From Amphiplicatus sp046296195 (GTDB taxonomy: Bacteria; Pseudomonadota; Alphaproteobacteria; Caulobacterales; Parvularculaceae): DNA of 64,000 nucleotides. Shown here piece after piece: positions 24,606-33,898 of the stretch. Location of the stretch: assembly GCA_046296195.1 (NCBI GenBank), contig JBKBLR010000004.1, positions 68,337-132,336 of the forward strand, given 5' to 3'. Within the stretch, counting starts at the first letter, position 1. Every line of letters begins with the position of its first letter. A model generated the notes under the pieces. The model saw only the letters and a list, made by a program, of their open reading frames with translations. It had not been told where the DNA came from and ran no database searches. Made by a program: the position numbers and the translations under genes.

Positions 24606-26383
24606 CTACCGCCGGGGCGCAGCGCGCGCGAGCTCGATGGTGATCGGCGCGCCCGCGCCGCCCGCTGCAGGCACGGTGACCGTCATGCGGTCGCCCGCGC
24701 AAGTGTAGGTGAGGTCGACCTGCGCCACCGGCCCGAAAGCCATCGGCCGGCGGATGTCAATCGGCCGGCCTTCAGCTTCCTCGACCCCGGTCATCCGCAT
24801 GACGCCGACGCCGGTCGTCGTCGTGCTGCACAGACGTAAAGTGCCGCTGGCGTCATCGGCTCGCCAGAGGCCGGCGCCTTTTGCGAGCTGAATGTCCGTT
24901 TCGATTGTCATTTGCGTCGAGCGGCCGCGGCGCGATGTCATCTGCAGCCGCACGCGCCGTAGCGCATTGCGCAGCACGCCTTCGAACGAGCCGTCGCGAT
25001 TGAAGGTCGCTTCGGCCTCGCCAGGCTCGCAGGCTAGGGGCGTCACGGTCACGCTTTCCATCGAGGCCAGCGTCGCGATCCAGGAACAATCGGGCCCCCG
25101 AACCTGACGCCAGCTGCCGACGACGCAGCCGGCGCGCCGCACCGCGCCGCCGGTCGCGCCGCATTCGCCGCACTGGACGGCCTTGTCCGTGCGCGGCTTG
25201 ATCTTGATCGCGGCCGGCGAGGCCTCGACCGGCATGCCGACGATGCGGAACTCCTTCCGCTCGCCGCAAGCGACCACGAGGCGCTCTGGCAACGCCGACC
25301 AGCGGCCTGGCGCCTCGGAGAACACGGATTTTCCTCGCCCATCTTGCCATCGGGCGCGTATTCACCGGGCGCGAACTCGACTTTCTGGCGCACGATCGTA
25401 AACGCCTTGCGCACGGGGCGCTCGATGTCGGGATCAGCGTCTGGTTCTCCGGTCGTCGTTCCGGCCGGCGTCAGGGGACGGCGCGAGCCGACGACTCGCC
25501 AGCCACTCGGCAGAACGATGCGGTCCTCGACATAGTCCTGCGCGAAGCGATTATACTCGGCCGCGGTCATCGCGCGGCGCAAACCATCCTCCGCAGCCTC
25601 GCCGTCGCGCGCAAGGGCGCCGATGAAGTTGATGAGCCTCGGCAGTCCCTGCTGGTGCAGCCAGCCGAAGAGCACGATGTTCGCGTAACGCTGTTCATGC
25701 AGCGCCTTCGTTTCGCAATTCTCCTCGAAAAGCCCGACGCTCTGCGGCAGGCTTGAGTCCTCCCAGTCGCCCGGCAGCGCGAAGTCTTCGAACCACTCGG
25801 CGGACCCTTCGCGCCACCACGCTGTTCCCTCCTCGTCCCGCGTCTGCTCGGGCCAGGTGTCGAACTGGATGCAGTGGAACAGCTCGTGCGCGAGGATGCG
25901 CCGCTGCGCGCCCGCCGAAATCTCGCGCGAGGGATAGATGACGATCGGGCAGTCATTGCTGGCGCTGAGGCGTCGGAAAAATTGCGACGAGGTGCGGGCG
26001 TTGGCGACCGCCGAGTGCCGGTGACTGACGGCGGTGATGGTGACCGTCCGCGGCAGCGTTACCGCGCCGAGAGATCGCATCCGCGCCTCGACCGCTTCGA
26101 TCACCGTGATGAGCTGCGGCCGCATCGCCAGCGCGCGCTCGCGCGAATTCGCTCCGCTGTCATGCATCAGGCGCACTGACGTCACGCCGCCCGAATGGCG
26201 GATGCGGAATTCCTCAAACAGGCGGCAATCGCCGACGGGATCGTCCGCCGTCCGGCCAAGCCCCAGGGTGCGATCGAAAGTTTCCGCGCAATAATCGCCG
26301 CCCTGGGCGCGCGCCGGCGCCGCCCCCAACAAGATCGAGACTGCGAGCGCGAGCGCCCCGCGCGTCAAGGTCCAGATCGACAT
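24606..26383 (-). pseudogene. secreted zinc metallopeptidase-like protein, frameshifted
   Basis: Two overlapping frames together give one protein of ~590 residues. The first (from ATG 26383) has a Sec signal peptide ending APARAQ and a gluzincin-type motif LAHELFHCIQ (~residues 164-173) with a downstream Glu-rich WWREGSAEWFED. It runs to GEYAPDGKMGEEN near 25330 and then turns into low-complexity shadow sequence. A second frame continues from there (SVFSEAPGRWSALPERL to 24606) with a beta-rich cysteine-containing domain that has no start signal of its own. Adding one A to the A4 run at 25329-25332 (minus strand) restores GEEKSVFSEAPGRW. It may be a true mutation or a sequencing error. Peptidase activity is inferred only. 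Confidence 0.7.
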
Positions 26384-26428
26384 GTTCGCCCCCATCAACG
26401 GCTCCCTGCCGGCTCCCGCTTTCCGGCT

Positions 26429-27067
26429 TCAATTCAACGCAGCAAGAAACCGATCGGCCTCCGCCGCCGCATCGCGCAGGGCCGCCGAGGCGTCGCTGGC
26501 TGCCTTGCCTGCCGCATCGATACGGCTTGCGCGCGACTTTGCGACGACGCCGCTCGTCGGGTTCCTGCGCAGCGCTGCGATTTCCTCATTGAGAAGGGTG
26601 AGCGCCGGCGAGAGGCGCAAATTCGCCGCGCCGAGCGCGCCGACGAGCCTTTTGTGCGCCTCTCCTTGCGATTTGAGCCGGCTTGCGGCGGCCTCGCGTT
26701 CGGCGGCGGTCTCATAAAGCGCGATCTCCTCCTCCCATTCCCGGAAATAGCGCGCGCCGGAGGCGCCGACCGTGTCGGCCGAGAGCCGCACATCCTGCGC
26801 GGCGACGGCGGCGTCCTGCGCGCCGGCGCGCGCCGCTTCGACCTGGCGCGCAAGGGCGGGGCCGTCAAGCGCCGTCGCCGCGCCGAGCGCGCTTGCGGCG
26901 GAGTCGATCCTTGCGGCGGCGGCGAGCGCATCCTCGCGTGCATCGCGGACGCGGCCTTCAAGAACGGTCTTCGCATCGACGCCGCGGCGTTCGAGCGAAT
27001 CGTAAACGGCGCTGGCGCAGCCGGAGGACACCATCATGAGGGCGGCGAGGAACAGATGGCGACGCAT
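26429..27067 (-). CDS. DUF2959 lipoprotein
   Basis: 212 residues from ATG 27067, preceded by AAGGGA; an ATG at 27082 overlaps the upstream stop (TGATG) and would add MKGLP. Lipoprotein signal with SSGC lipobox (MRRHLFLAALMMVSSGC). The mature protein is almost entirely helical and alanine-rich, with long amphipathic stretches (VYDSLERRGVDAKTVLEGRV; AREDALAAAARIDSAASAL; YFREWEEEIALYETAAEREAAASRL), matching DUF2959, predicted coiled-coil outer-membrane lipoproteins of unknown role. Co-directional with the SMP-30 gene upstream. Confidence 0.82.
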   Translation of the reverse strand: MRRHLFLAALMMVSSGCASAVYDSLERRGVDAKTVLEGRVRDAREDALAAAARIDSAASALGAATALDGPALARQVEAARAGAQDAAVAAQDVRLSADTVGASGARYFREWEEEIALYETAAEREAAASRLKSQGEAHKRLVGALGAANLRLSPALTLLNEEIAALRRNPTSGVVAKSRASRIDAAGKAASDASAALRDAAAEADRFLAALN

Positions 27068-27081
27068 CGGAAGTCCCTTCA

Positions 27082-27993
27082 TCAATAGGTGGAGAAATTG
27101 AGCGCAAGGCCGGGGCGCGGCCAACGCAGGCGGCCGAGGCGCCCCGTGCCGGAGAGCGTGACATAGGCGTCGCGCCGGTCCTTGCCGCCGAAGCAGAGAT
27201 TGGTCGGGAAAAGGTCCGGCATCGGAACGTGCTCTGTCGCGCCGTCCGGCGCGAAGACGGTGACGCCGCCATTGAGCAGCGTTGCAACGCAGACATTGCC
27301 GTTCTCCTCGACCGCGAGGCTGTCGAGAAACTGGTAGCCCGGCAGCGTCGCCACGACGCGGCCCGGCAGGGGTAGCGGCGTCGGCGCGATTTCTCCGGGG
27401 ACGGCGAGATCGAAAGCGAGCAATCGCGCCGTGAAGGTGTCGGCGACGTAAAGCGTCTTTTCATCCGGCGAGAGGCCGACGCCGTTCGGCGACATCAGCG
27501 GGTAAGCCGCTTCGACGATTCTCGATCCGTCGGGCCTTGCATAATAGAGGCCGCCATGATCGCGATGGCGATGATAGGATTTGCCGAGATCGGTGAACCA
27601 GAAGCCGCCGGTCCGGTCGAAGACGAGATCGTTGGGGCCTTTGAGACGGTGACCGCCGGCTTCCGTATAGAGCGTTTCGATCTTCCCGGACTTCAGGTCG
27701 ACCGCCTCGATCGAGCCGCCGCGATACCCCGCCGGCGCATCGCCCGAGATCGTCTGCCCCATCACCTCGCGCCATTCGAAGCCGCCATTATTGCACACAT
27801 AGACACGACCGTCGGGCCCGAGCGCGGCGCCGTTCGGACCGCCGGGGATTTCCGCGATCGTCTCGCGCCGGCCCTCCGGCGTCACCCGCGTCAGCGTCTG
27901 GCGCTTGATCTCGACGAGGATCACCGACCCGTCCGGCATGATGACCGGACCTTCCGGGAACTGAAGACCCTCGGCGATGATCTCGATCGTCAT
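27082..27993 (-). CDS. SMP-30/gluconolactonase family protein
   Basis: 303 residues, six-bladed beta-propeller lactonase family. The metal-binding Glu is in EGLQFPEGPVIMPDGSV (~7-23). The later GGHRLKGPNDLVFDRTGGFWFTD and PNGVGLSPDEKTLYVADT blocks carry the usual Asn and Asp ligands. It probably hydrolyses sugar lactones or related esters; the exact substrate is unknown. No signal peptide, so cytosolic. Divergent from lemA (111-base gap). Confidence 0.92.
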   Translation of the reverse strand: MTIEIIAEGLQFPEGPVIMPDGSVILVEIKRQTLTRVTPEGRRETIAEIPGGPNGAALGPDGRVYVCNNGGFEWREVMGQTISGDAPAGYRGGSIEAVDLKSGKIETLYTEAGGHRLKGPNDLVFDRTGGFWFTDLGKSYHRHRDHGGLYYARPDGSRIVEAAYPLMSPNGVGLSPDEKTLYVADTFTARLLAFDLAVPGEIAPTPLPLPGRVVATLPGYQFLDSLAVEENGNVCVATLLNGGVTVFAPDGATEHVPMPDLFPTNLCFGGKDRRDAYVTLSGTGRLGRLRWPRPGLALNFSTY

Positions 27994-28104
27994 GGCGTTA
28001 ACCTTCCTCGCGGCATTGAAGGGCCGGGCGACGCCCCCTAATTAAACCGTTTGACCCGCGCGGGCGAGTGGCCCCGCGCGGCGTCCTCGCGGAGGGAGAC
28101 GCCC

Positions 28105-28668
28105 ATGTCAGGCCTTTTGATTTTTCTGATCGTCGCCGTCGTCGTCGTTTTCATCGTCATCGGCATTTACAACCGCATCGTCGGGCTCAACCAGCGCGGC
28201 GACCAGGCCTTCGCCGACATCGACGTGCAGCTTCGCCAGCGCCATGACCTCATCCCCAACCTCGTCGAGACGGTGAAGGGCTATGCGAGCCATGAGCGCG
28301 GGACGCTCGACGCGGTGATCCAGGCGCGCAACGCCGCCTCCGCGGCCCATGGCCCCGCCGCGCAGGCGCAGGCCGAAGGCATGCTGAACGCCGCGCTCGG
28401 CAAGCTCTTCGCGCTCGCCGAGGCCTATCCGGATCTCAAGGCGAACACGAATTTCCTTGAGCTCCAGCGCGAGCTCTCCGACGTCGAGAACAAGATCGCA
28501 GCGGCGCGCCGGTTCTTCAACAACGCCATCCAGGAATACAACACGGCGATCCAGCAGATCCCCGGCAATTTCATCGCCCCGCTGGGCGGCTTCAAGCAGC
28601 GCGACTTCTTCGAACTGCCGGAGGCCTCGCGCGCGGCCATCGAAGCAGCGCCCGCCGTCAAGTTCTAG
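28105..28668 (+). CDS. lemA: LemA family protein
   Basis: 187 residues from ATG 28105, with GGAGGGAG upstream; the frame extends further upstream without conserved residues. One N-terminal membrane helix (LLIFLIVAVVVVFIVIGIYN) is followed by the LemA core: QRGDQAFADIDVQLRQRHDLIPNLVETVKGYASHE, AALGKLFALAEAYPDLKAN and ELSDVENKIAAARRFFNNAIQEYN. The function is unclear; LemA is often encoded next to an HtpX/M48 protease, as here, but with a racemase gene between the two. Confidence 0.96.
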   Translation: MSGLLIFLIVAVVVVFIVIGIYNRIVGLNQRGDQAFADIDVQLRQRHDLIPNLVETVKGYASHERGTLDAVIQARNAASAAHGPAAQAQAEGMLNAALGKLFALAEAYPDLKANTNFLELQRELSDVENKIAAARRFFNNAIQEYNTAIQQIPGNFIAPLGGFKQRDFFELPEASRAAIEAAPAVKF

Positions 28669-28684
28669 CGCGGGAAGGCGCGGG

Positions 28685-29377
28685 GTGCGCACGCTCGGCC
28701 TCATCGGCGGCGTCAGTCCGGAATCGACGCTCCTTTATCTGCGTCATCTGAACGACGGGGTCCGCGCACGCCTCGGCGGCGAGCATTCTGCCGCCTTTCT
28801 GCTCGCCCATCTCGATTACGGCGTGATGATCGCGCATTACCGCGCGAGCGCGTGGCCGGCCTTCACGGAGGAAGTCGTCAAGGCGGGCAAGGCGCTCGTG
28901 CGCGGCGGCGCCGAGGCGCTGATGATCACGTCGAACACGACGCATGTCGCCGCCGATGCGCTCGCCGCCGCGACGGGCGCGCCGGTGCTTCACCTCCTTG
29001 ACGCGCTCGCCGCGGCGATGACGGCGAGGGGCGTCCGGCGCCCCTTGCTGCTCGGCACGCCGCCCGTGATGGCGGGGCCGTTTTACCGCACGGCGCTCGG
29101 GCGGCGTTTCGACGGCGAGATCCTGACGCCCGCCGCCGCCAATCAGCCGGCGATCGAGCGCATCATCCTCGACGAGCTTTGCCGCGGCGCCGTGACGGAG
29201 GCTGCGCGCGCGCGCCTCAAGGCGATCATCAGCGCGGAAGGGCGCGCCGACGGCGTCATTCTCGGCTGCACGGAACTCCCGCTGATCCTGTCGCAGGCGG
29301 ACCTTTCGATCCCCGTATTCGACACGACTGCGCTTCATGCGGCGGCCGGCGTCGAGTTTGCGCTCGGGGGCTGCTGA
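28685..29377 (+). CDS. aspartate/glutamate racemase family protein
   Basis: 230 residues from GTG 28685, 16 bases after lemA. The N terminus RTLGLIGGVSPEST is the family signature. The first catalytic position has Thr instead of Cys (MITSNTTH), while the second Cys is kept (ILGCTELPLIL). The same Thr/Cys pair is, to my knowledge, described for E. coli YgeA, an L-Asp/Glu-specific racemase, so the enzyme may be active. It would supply D-amino acids or act on related substrates. It ends 3 bases before the M48 gene, so lemA-racemase-protease is one operon. Confidence 0.88.
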   Translation: MRTLGLIGGVSPESTLLYLRHLNDGVRARLGGEHSAAFLLAHLDYGVMIAHYRASAWPAFTEEVVKAGKALVRGGAEALMITSNTTHVAADALAAATGAPVLHLLDALAAAMTARGVRRPLLLGTPPVMAGPFYRTALGRRFDGEILTPAAANQPAIERIILDELCRGAVTEAARARLKAIISAEGRADGVILGCTELPLILSQADLSIPVFDTTALHAAAGVEFALGGC

Positions 29378-29380
29378 GCC

Positions 29381-30346
29381 ATGGGCGCCTACGGCCTTCA
29401 GACGCACATCTGGAACAACAACCTGAAATCGGTCCTGCTGCTCGCCGGATTTCCGCTGCTCCTCCTCGTGCTCATGTACGGGCTCTGCGTCGGCTATGTC
29501 GGCCTCGCTTACGAAATCGGCTCGGTCGAGGAAGGCCTCCTGCTCGCGCGCGACCAGCTTCTGCGCATCTGGCCGTTCGCCTTTCTCGGCGCCGGCGTCT
29601 GGTTCACGATCGCGTGGATGGCCCATCAGGCGCTCATCAACATGTCGACGGGCGCCAAGCCCGTGACGCGCGCCGAAGCGCCGGAGCTCTACAACCTCCT
29701 TGAAAATCTCTGCATCTCTCGCGGCGTGACGATGCCGAAACTTTCGATCATTGAAACGCCGGCGATGAACGCCTTTGCAAGCGGCATCAGCGACAAGACT
29801 TACGCGATCACGCTGACGCGCGGCCTCATCAACCATCTCAACAAGAGCGAGATCGAGGCGGTGATGGCGCATGAGCTGACGCACATCCGCAACCGCGACG
29901 TCAGACTGCTCATCATCGCGGTCATCTTCGTCGGCATTTTTTCATTCTTCGGCGAGATTGTCTTCCGCAACACCTTTCGCACCGGCGTGCGCGTCGGCGG
30001 CCACTCTTCGGGCCGAAAGGGCGACAGCCGCGGCGGCGGGATATTGATCCTCATCGCGCTGGCGCTCATTCTCATCGCCTATCTCCTTGCGATCGTCATC
30101 CGCTTCGCGCTGTCGCAGAAGCGGGAATATCTCGCCGACGCCGGCGCAGTCGATCTCACCCGCAATCCGGATGCGATGATTTCGGCGCTCCAGAAGATTT
30201 CGGGCAAATCGCAGCTCGACGCCCCAGCCGAGGTGCGTCAGATGATGCTCGACAACAAATCCGATTTCGCCGGCCTCTTCGCGACGCATCCCTCGATTGA
30301 AAAGCGCATCGCGGCGCTTAAGGCCTATGCCGGCGGTCAATCGTAA
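29381..30346 (+). CDS. M48-family membrane metalloprotease (HtpX-like)
   Basis: 321 residues. Zinc site HELTH at 164-168 with the third ligand Glu in the later KREYLADAGAVDLTRNPDAM block. Two N-terminal membrane helices (~20-45 and ~66-85) and two more around 175-190 and 220-245 place it in the inner membrane. HtpX-type proteases take part in membrane protein quality control. It forms a unit with lemA and the racemase; its stop overlaps the convergent dctM stop by 10 bases. Confidence 0.95.
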   Translation: MGAYGLQTHIWNNNLKSVLLLAGFPLLLLVLMYGLCVGYVGLAYEIGSVEEGLLLARDQLLRIWPFAFLGAGVWFTIAWMAHQALINMSTGAKPVTRAEAPELYNLLENLCISRGVTMPKLSIIETPAMNAFASGISDKTYAITLTRGLINHLNKSEIEAVMAHELTHIRNRDVRLLIIAVIFVGIFSFFGEIVFRNTFRTGVRVGGHSSGRKGDSRGGGILILIALALILIAYLLAIVIRFALSQKREYLADAGAVDLTRNPDAMISALQKISGKSQLDAPAEVRQMMLDNKSDFAGLFATHPSIEKRIAALKAYAGGQS

Positions 30347-31944
30347 AGAACGCCCGGCAGCCAGGTCGCGAGCGAGGGCGCGAGCGCAAGGAGCGCCAGC
30401 GCCAGCAGCTGGATCGCGATGAACGGAACGGCGCCCCGGTAGATGTCGATCGTCCGAACCTCCTTCGGCGCGACGCCGCGCAGGTAGAAGAGCGCAAAGC
30501 CGAAGGGCGGGGTCAGGAACGAGGTCTGCAGGTTCACCGCCATCATCACACCGAGCCAGATCGGATCAACGCCCATCTTTAAAAGCGCCGGCGCGACAAG
30601 CGGCACGACGACGAGCGTGATCTCGATGAAGTCGAGGAAGAAGCCGAGGACGAACATGATGACCATGACGCCGACCATCGCCCCGACGACGCCCCCCGGC
30701 AGCGCGTCGAGGGCGCGGTGGACGGCGTCATCCCCGCCGAGACCGCGGAAGACAAGCGAGAACATCGCCGCGCCGATGAGGATCGTGAACACCATCGTCG
30801 TCACGCGCGCTGTCTGATCGGCGATGGCGCCGAGCGCTTTCGCTTTTACAAGATGCGCGCCGCTGACGACGATCCCCCATGGCAGCACGAGGCAGAGCGC
30901 GGCGGCGGCGATCATCGCAAGCTCCTCGAATGCGCTCGCATTGGTGCGCCCGACGCGGAGATCAACGAAAGCGGTGAGCGACAGGAGCGCCACAATCGCA
31001 AAGGCCGAGGCGGCGACCGCGCTGCGGCCCGCGAGCAGGCTTTTTTTCGGCGCGGCGCGAGCGCCGGCGATGAGCAGCGCGCCGACCGCGCCGACGCTCG
31101 CCGCTTCGGTCGGAGTCGCAACGCCCGCGAGGATCGAGCCGAGGACGGCGAGGATCAGAAGGAGCGGGGCCGGGAGCGCCTTCAGCGCCGCGCGCCAGAC
31201 TTCCGACCGGCGGCCAAGCTCGCTTGCGGGGATCGCGGGGGCGCGCTTTCCATCGAGGAGCGCGACGAGCGCCTGATAGCCGAGATAGAGCCCGACGAGC
31301 ATCAGACCCGGAATGAGCGCGCCGGCGAAAAGATCGCCGACCGAGATCGCCTTCGGCGCGAAAACGCCCGATTCAAGCTGCGCCTTCTGATAGGCGTTGG
31401 AGATGACGTCGCCGAGGAGAATGAGCACGATCGACGGCGGAATGATCTGCCCGAGCGTGCCGGCGGCCGCGATCGAGCCTGCGGCGAAAGCGGGGTCATA
31501 GCCGCGCTTCAGCATCGTCGGCAGGCTGAGTAGACCCATGGTGACGACGGTCGCTCCGACGATGCCGGTCGAGGCGGCGAGGAGCGCGCCGACGATCGTC
31601 ACCGACAGGCCGAGCCCGCCGCGCAGCGACCCGAAGAGCTTCGCCATCGAGTCGAGTAGGTCCTCGGCGATGCGGGCCTTTTCAAGGATCACGCCCATCA
31701 GCACGAACATCGGGATGGCGATCAGCGTCTGGTTGGTGATCGCGCCGAAGATGCGCTGCGGAAAAGGGCGCAAATAGCCGATGTCGAAGACGCCCATGGA
31801 GAGGCCGAGAAGCGCGAAGACGAGCGCGGTTCCCGCAAGGCTGAACGCGACCGGGTAGCCGGCCAGAATGAGAACGCAGAGCGTCGCAATCATCGCGACG
31901 TCGAGCCAGGGCGCCGCGGCGCAAAGGCAGAAGCCTTCGATCAT
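30337..31944 (-). CDS. dctM: TRAP transporter large permease (DctM)
   Basis: 535 residues from ATG 31944, the start that overlaps the dctQ stop by ATGA; longer frames upstream are shadow. About 12-14 membrane helices of the DctM family: VLILAGYPVAFSLAGTAL, FVLMGVILEKARIAEDLL, GGLGLSVTIVGALLAASTG, AAAGTLGQIIPPSIVLILLGDV, ILAGVATPTEAASVGAVGAL and FFLDFIEITLVVVPLVAPALL. It forms the Na+-driven channel with DctQ and takes substrate from DctP. Longer than the ~430 residues of short DctM proteins because of a mid-protein insertion, as in the 2-oxoacid/monocarboxylate subclass. Confidence 0.95.
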   Translation of the reverse strand: MIEGFCLCAAAPWLDVAMIATLCVLILAGYPVAFSLAGTALVFALLGLSMGVFDIGYLRPFPQRIFGAITNQTLIAIPMFVLMGVILEKARIAEDLLDSMAKLFGSLRGGLGLSVTIVGALLAASTGIVGATVVTMGLLSLPTMLKRGYDPAFAAGSIAAAGTLGQIIPPSIVLILLGDVISNAYQKAQLESGVFAPKAISVGDLFAGALIPGLMLVGLYLGYQALVALLDGKRAPAIPASELGRRSEVWRAALKALPAPLLLILAVLGSILAGVATPTEAASVGAVGALLIAGARAAPKKSLLAGRSAVAASAFAIVALLSLTAFVDLRVGRTNASAFEELAMIAAAALCLVLPWGIVVSGAHLVKAKALGAIADQTARVTTMVFTILIGAAMFSLVFRGLGGDDAVHRALDALPGGVVGAMVGVMVIMFVLGFFLDFIEITLVVVPLVAPALLKMGVDPIWLGVMMAVNLQTSFLTPPFGFALFYLRGVAPKEVRTIDIYRGAVPFIAIQLLALALLALAPSLATWLPGVLYD

Positions 31945-32726
31945 GCAGGATCGCCCCGCTTCAGGATCGCCGCCGCGCGGCTCGCGAGGACGAGCCCCGC
32001 GAGCGCGAGAAGGGCGAGGTAGATCGGGATCAGGGTCTTCAGGAGATAAACGCCCCTGATCCCCGACTGCTCTACCGAACCTTCGCGCACCGCCCAGGAA
32101 TTGGCGACGTAAGGCGCGGCGGCCCACAGTCCGACGAAGCAGAAGGGAAGAAGAAAGAGATAGGTTCCGGCGAGATCGACGAGCGCTTTTTTCCGCGGGC
32201 TCGCATCGCGATAGAAAATGTCGACGCGAACATGGTCGTCGGTGAGGAGCGCATAGCCGCCGGCGAGCATGAAAACGGCGCCATGAAGATAGGTGACGCT
32301 TTCCTGCACGGCGATGAAATTCATGCCGAAGACGTAACGCAGAATGACGGTTGAAAACTGGATCGCCGCCATCGCGAGCACGAGCACGATCGACAGGCGT
32401 CCAACAGCGCGCACGAACGCCTCTATCGGCGGCGTCAGCCGCGCAAGAAGGGCCGCGGCGCCGCCGGCGGCGTAAGCAGCGGCGGCGATCAGCGCCACGC
32501 AGAGCGCCGCTGTCGTGACGAGGCCGGCTGACAGCGGCGGGGGACCGATGTCGGCGGCGAGATGCGCGAGGAGGCGCGACCCGGCGACGATGAGGGCAAC
32601 GAGGCCGACGAACATGGTCGTCGAGCGCACGCGCCCGCCTGCGAGCGCGGCGAGCGGCAGCATCGTCAGCGGGAAGAGGAGCCCCGCCGCCGCCCACATC
32701 AGGATATCGCCGGCACCCGCCTGCAT
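31941..32726 (-). CDS. dctQ: TRAP transporter small permease (DctQ), long form
   Basis: 261 residues, larger than the usual ~170. The first half holds extra membrane helices (MWAAAGLLFPLTMLPLAAL; MFVGLVALIVAGSRLLAHL; VTTAALCVALIAAAAYAAGG). The DctQ core follows: VGRLSIVLVLAMAAIQFSTVILRYVFGMNFIAVQESVTYLHGAVFMLAGGYALLTDDHVRVDIFY, a family signature. It lies 3 bases after dctP and overlaps dctM by 4. Confidence 0.93.
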   Translation of the reverse strand: MQAGAGDILMWAAAGLLFPLTMLPLAALAGGRVRSTTMFVGLVALIVAGSRLLAHLAADIGPPPLSAGLVTTAALCVALIAAAAYAAGGAAALLARLTPPIEAFVRAVGRLSIVLVLAMAAIQFSTVILRYVFGMNFIAVQESVTYLHGAVFMLAGGYALLTDDHVRVDIFYRDASPRKKALVDLAGTYLFLLPFCFVGLWAAAPYVANSWAVREGSVEQSGIRGVYLLKTLIPIYLALLALAGLVLASRAAAILKRGDPA

Positions 32727-32729
32727 GGC

Positions 32730-33857
32730 CTAGAGCGAGAACACGGCGCGGCGCGCGGCGAGGAAGGCTTCATCCGAGATGCGGCTCCATTCCTTCATGC
32801 GGCCCAGCTCCGCCCGGTAACTTTCAAAAACGCGGCGCGTGATGTCGTCGCTCGCTGCGGCTTCCTCGAGGGCGTTCTTCGACTCGCGCGCGATCGCGGC
32901 GAGCACATCGGCGGGAAACTGCCTCAGATCGACGCCGTGCTCCTTGACGAGCTGTTCGAGCGCGACGCCGTTGTAATGCGTGAATTCGGCGAGGCAGAGA
33001 TAGTTCGCGCGATGGCAGGCGCTGGCGATGATCGACTGTTCCTGCAGCGTCAGGCTCTTCCAAAGATCGAGATTGATCCCGGCCGCGCATTGCGCGCCGG
33101 GCTCCTGGAAGCCGGGCCAGTAATAATATTTCGCCTCGCGATAGAATCCGAAGGCGAGGTCGTTCCACGGCCCCACCCATTCGGCGCCGTCGATCAGGCC
33201 TGATTGCAGCCCCGCAAAGATCTCCCCGCCGGGAATCGTCACCGGCGAGGCGCCGAGCCGGCGCAGCACCTCCCCGCCGAGGCCCGGCATCCTGATTTTG
33301 AGCCCGTTGAGATCGTTGAGCGAATTGATCGGCTTCTTGAACCAGCCGCCGAGCTGATGGCCGGTGTTCGCCGCCGTGAAGGGCTTGATGTTGAACTTCG
33401 CCGATAACTCGTCCCAGAGCGCCTGGCCGCCGCCGAATTCGAGCCAGCCGATGATTTCGGACGCGGTCATCCCGAACGGCACGGCGGTGAAGAAAGGATA
33501 GGCTTTCGACTTGCCGGCCCAGTAATATTCCGCGCCGTGATAAAGATCGGCCGAGCCGTTCGACACGGCGTCGAAGCTGTCGAAGGCGCCGACGAGCTCG
33601 CCGGCGGAAAAGATTCGCACCCGGATCGCGCCGCCCGACATTTCGGTGATGAATCGCCCGACGCGTTCGGCGGCGGCGCCGAGGCCCGGAAAATCCTTCG
33701 GCCAGGTCGTCACCATGCGCAATTCGCGCTCGCGAACGCCGCCGGAGGCCGACGGCAATCCTTCCGGCGTCGCGCAATCGCAGCCGGCGGCGAGGCCCGC
33801 CGCGCCCGCCGCAAGGAGATTTCGTCGATTGATCAAGGCGCTCCGCCCGTCCGTCAT
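32730..33857 (-). CDS. dctP: TRAP transporter substrate-binding protein (DctP, TakP-like)
   Basis: 375 residues. The signal region NRRNLLAAGAAGLAAGC combines a twin-arginine with a lipobox-like LAAGC. The mature part begins ELRMVTTWPKDFPGLGAAAERV and shows NDLNGLKIRMPGLGGEVLRRLGASPVTIPGGEIFAGLQSGLIDGAEWVGPWND, a pattern of the 2-oxo-acid/monocarboxylate-binding TRAP proteins such as TakP (the Arg in KIRMPG binds the carboxylate). It probably brings in a small oxoacid or lactate-like acid; the exact ligand is inferred. First of the three-gene transporter operon. Confidence 0.93.
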   Translation of the reverse strand: MTDGRSALINRRNLLAAGAAGLAAGCDCATPEGLPSASGGVRERELRMVTTWPKDFPGLGAAAERVGRFITEMSGGAIRVRIFSAGELVGAFDSFDAVSNGSADLYHGAEYYWAGKSKAYPFFTAVPFGMTASEIIGWLEFGGGQALWDELSAKFNIKPFTAANTGHQLGGWFKKPINSLNDLNGLKIRMPGLGGEVLRRLGASPVTIPGGEIFAGLQSGLIDGAEWVGPWNDLAFGFYREAKYYYWPGFQEPGAQCAAGINLDLWKSLTLQEQSIIASACHRANYLCLAEFTHYNGVALEQLVKEHGVDLRQFPADVLAAIARESKNALEEAAASDDITRRVFESYRAELGRMKEWSRISDEAFLAARRAVFSL

Positions 33858-33898
33858 TTGGGGGCGGAGAATGGCCTGCGCCGCCGTGATTGAAAAGG

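Noticed and set aside
24606..25325. Independent gene starting at GTG 25325
   Set aside because: The product has no signal sequence or ribosome-binding site and continues the upstream protein after a one-base shift; a single broken gene explains both frames better.
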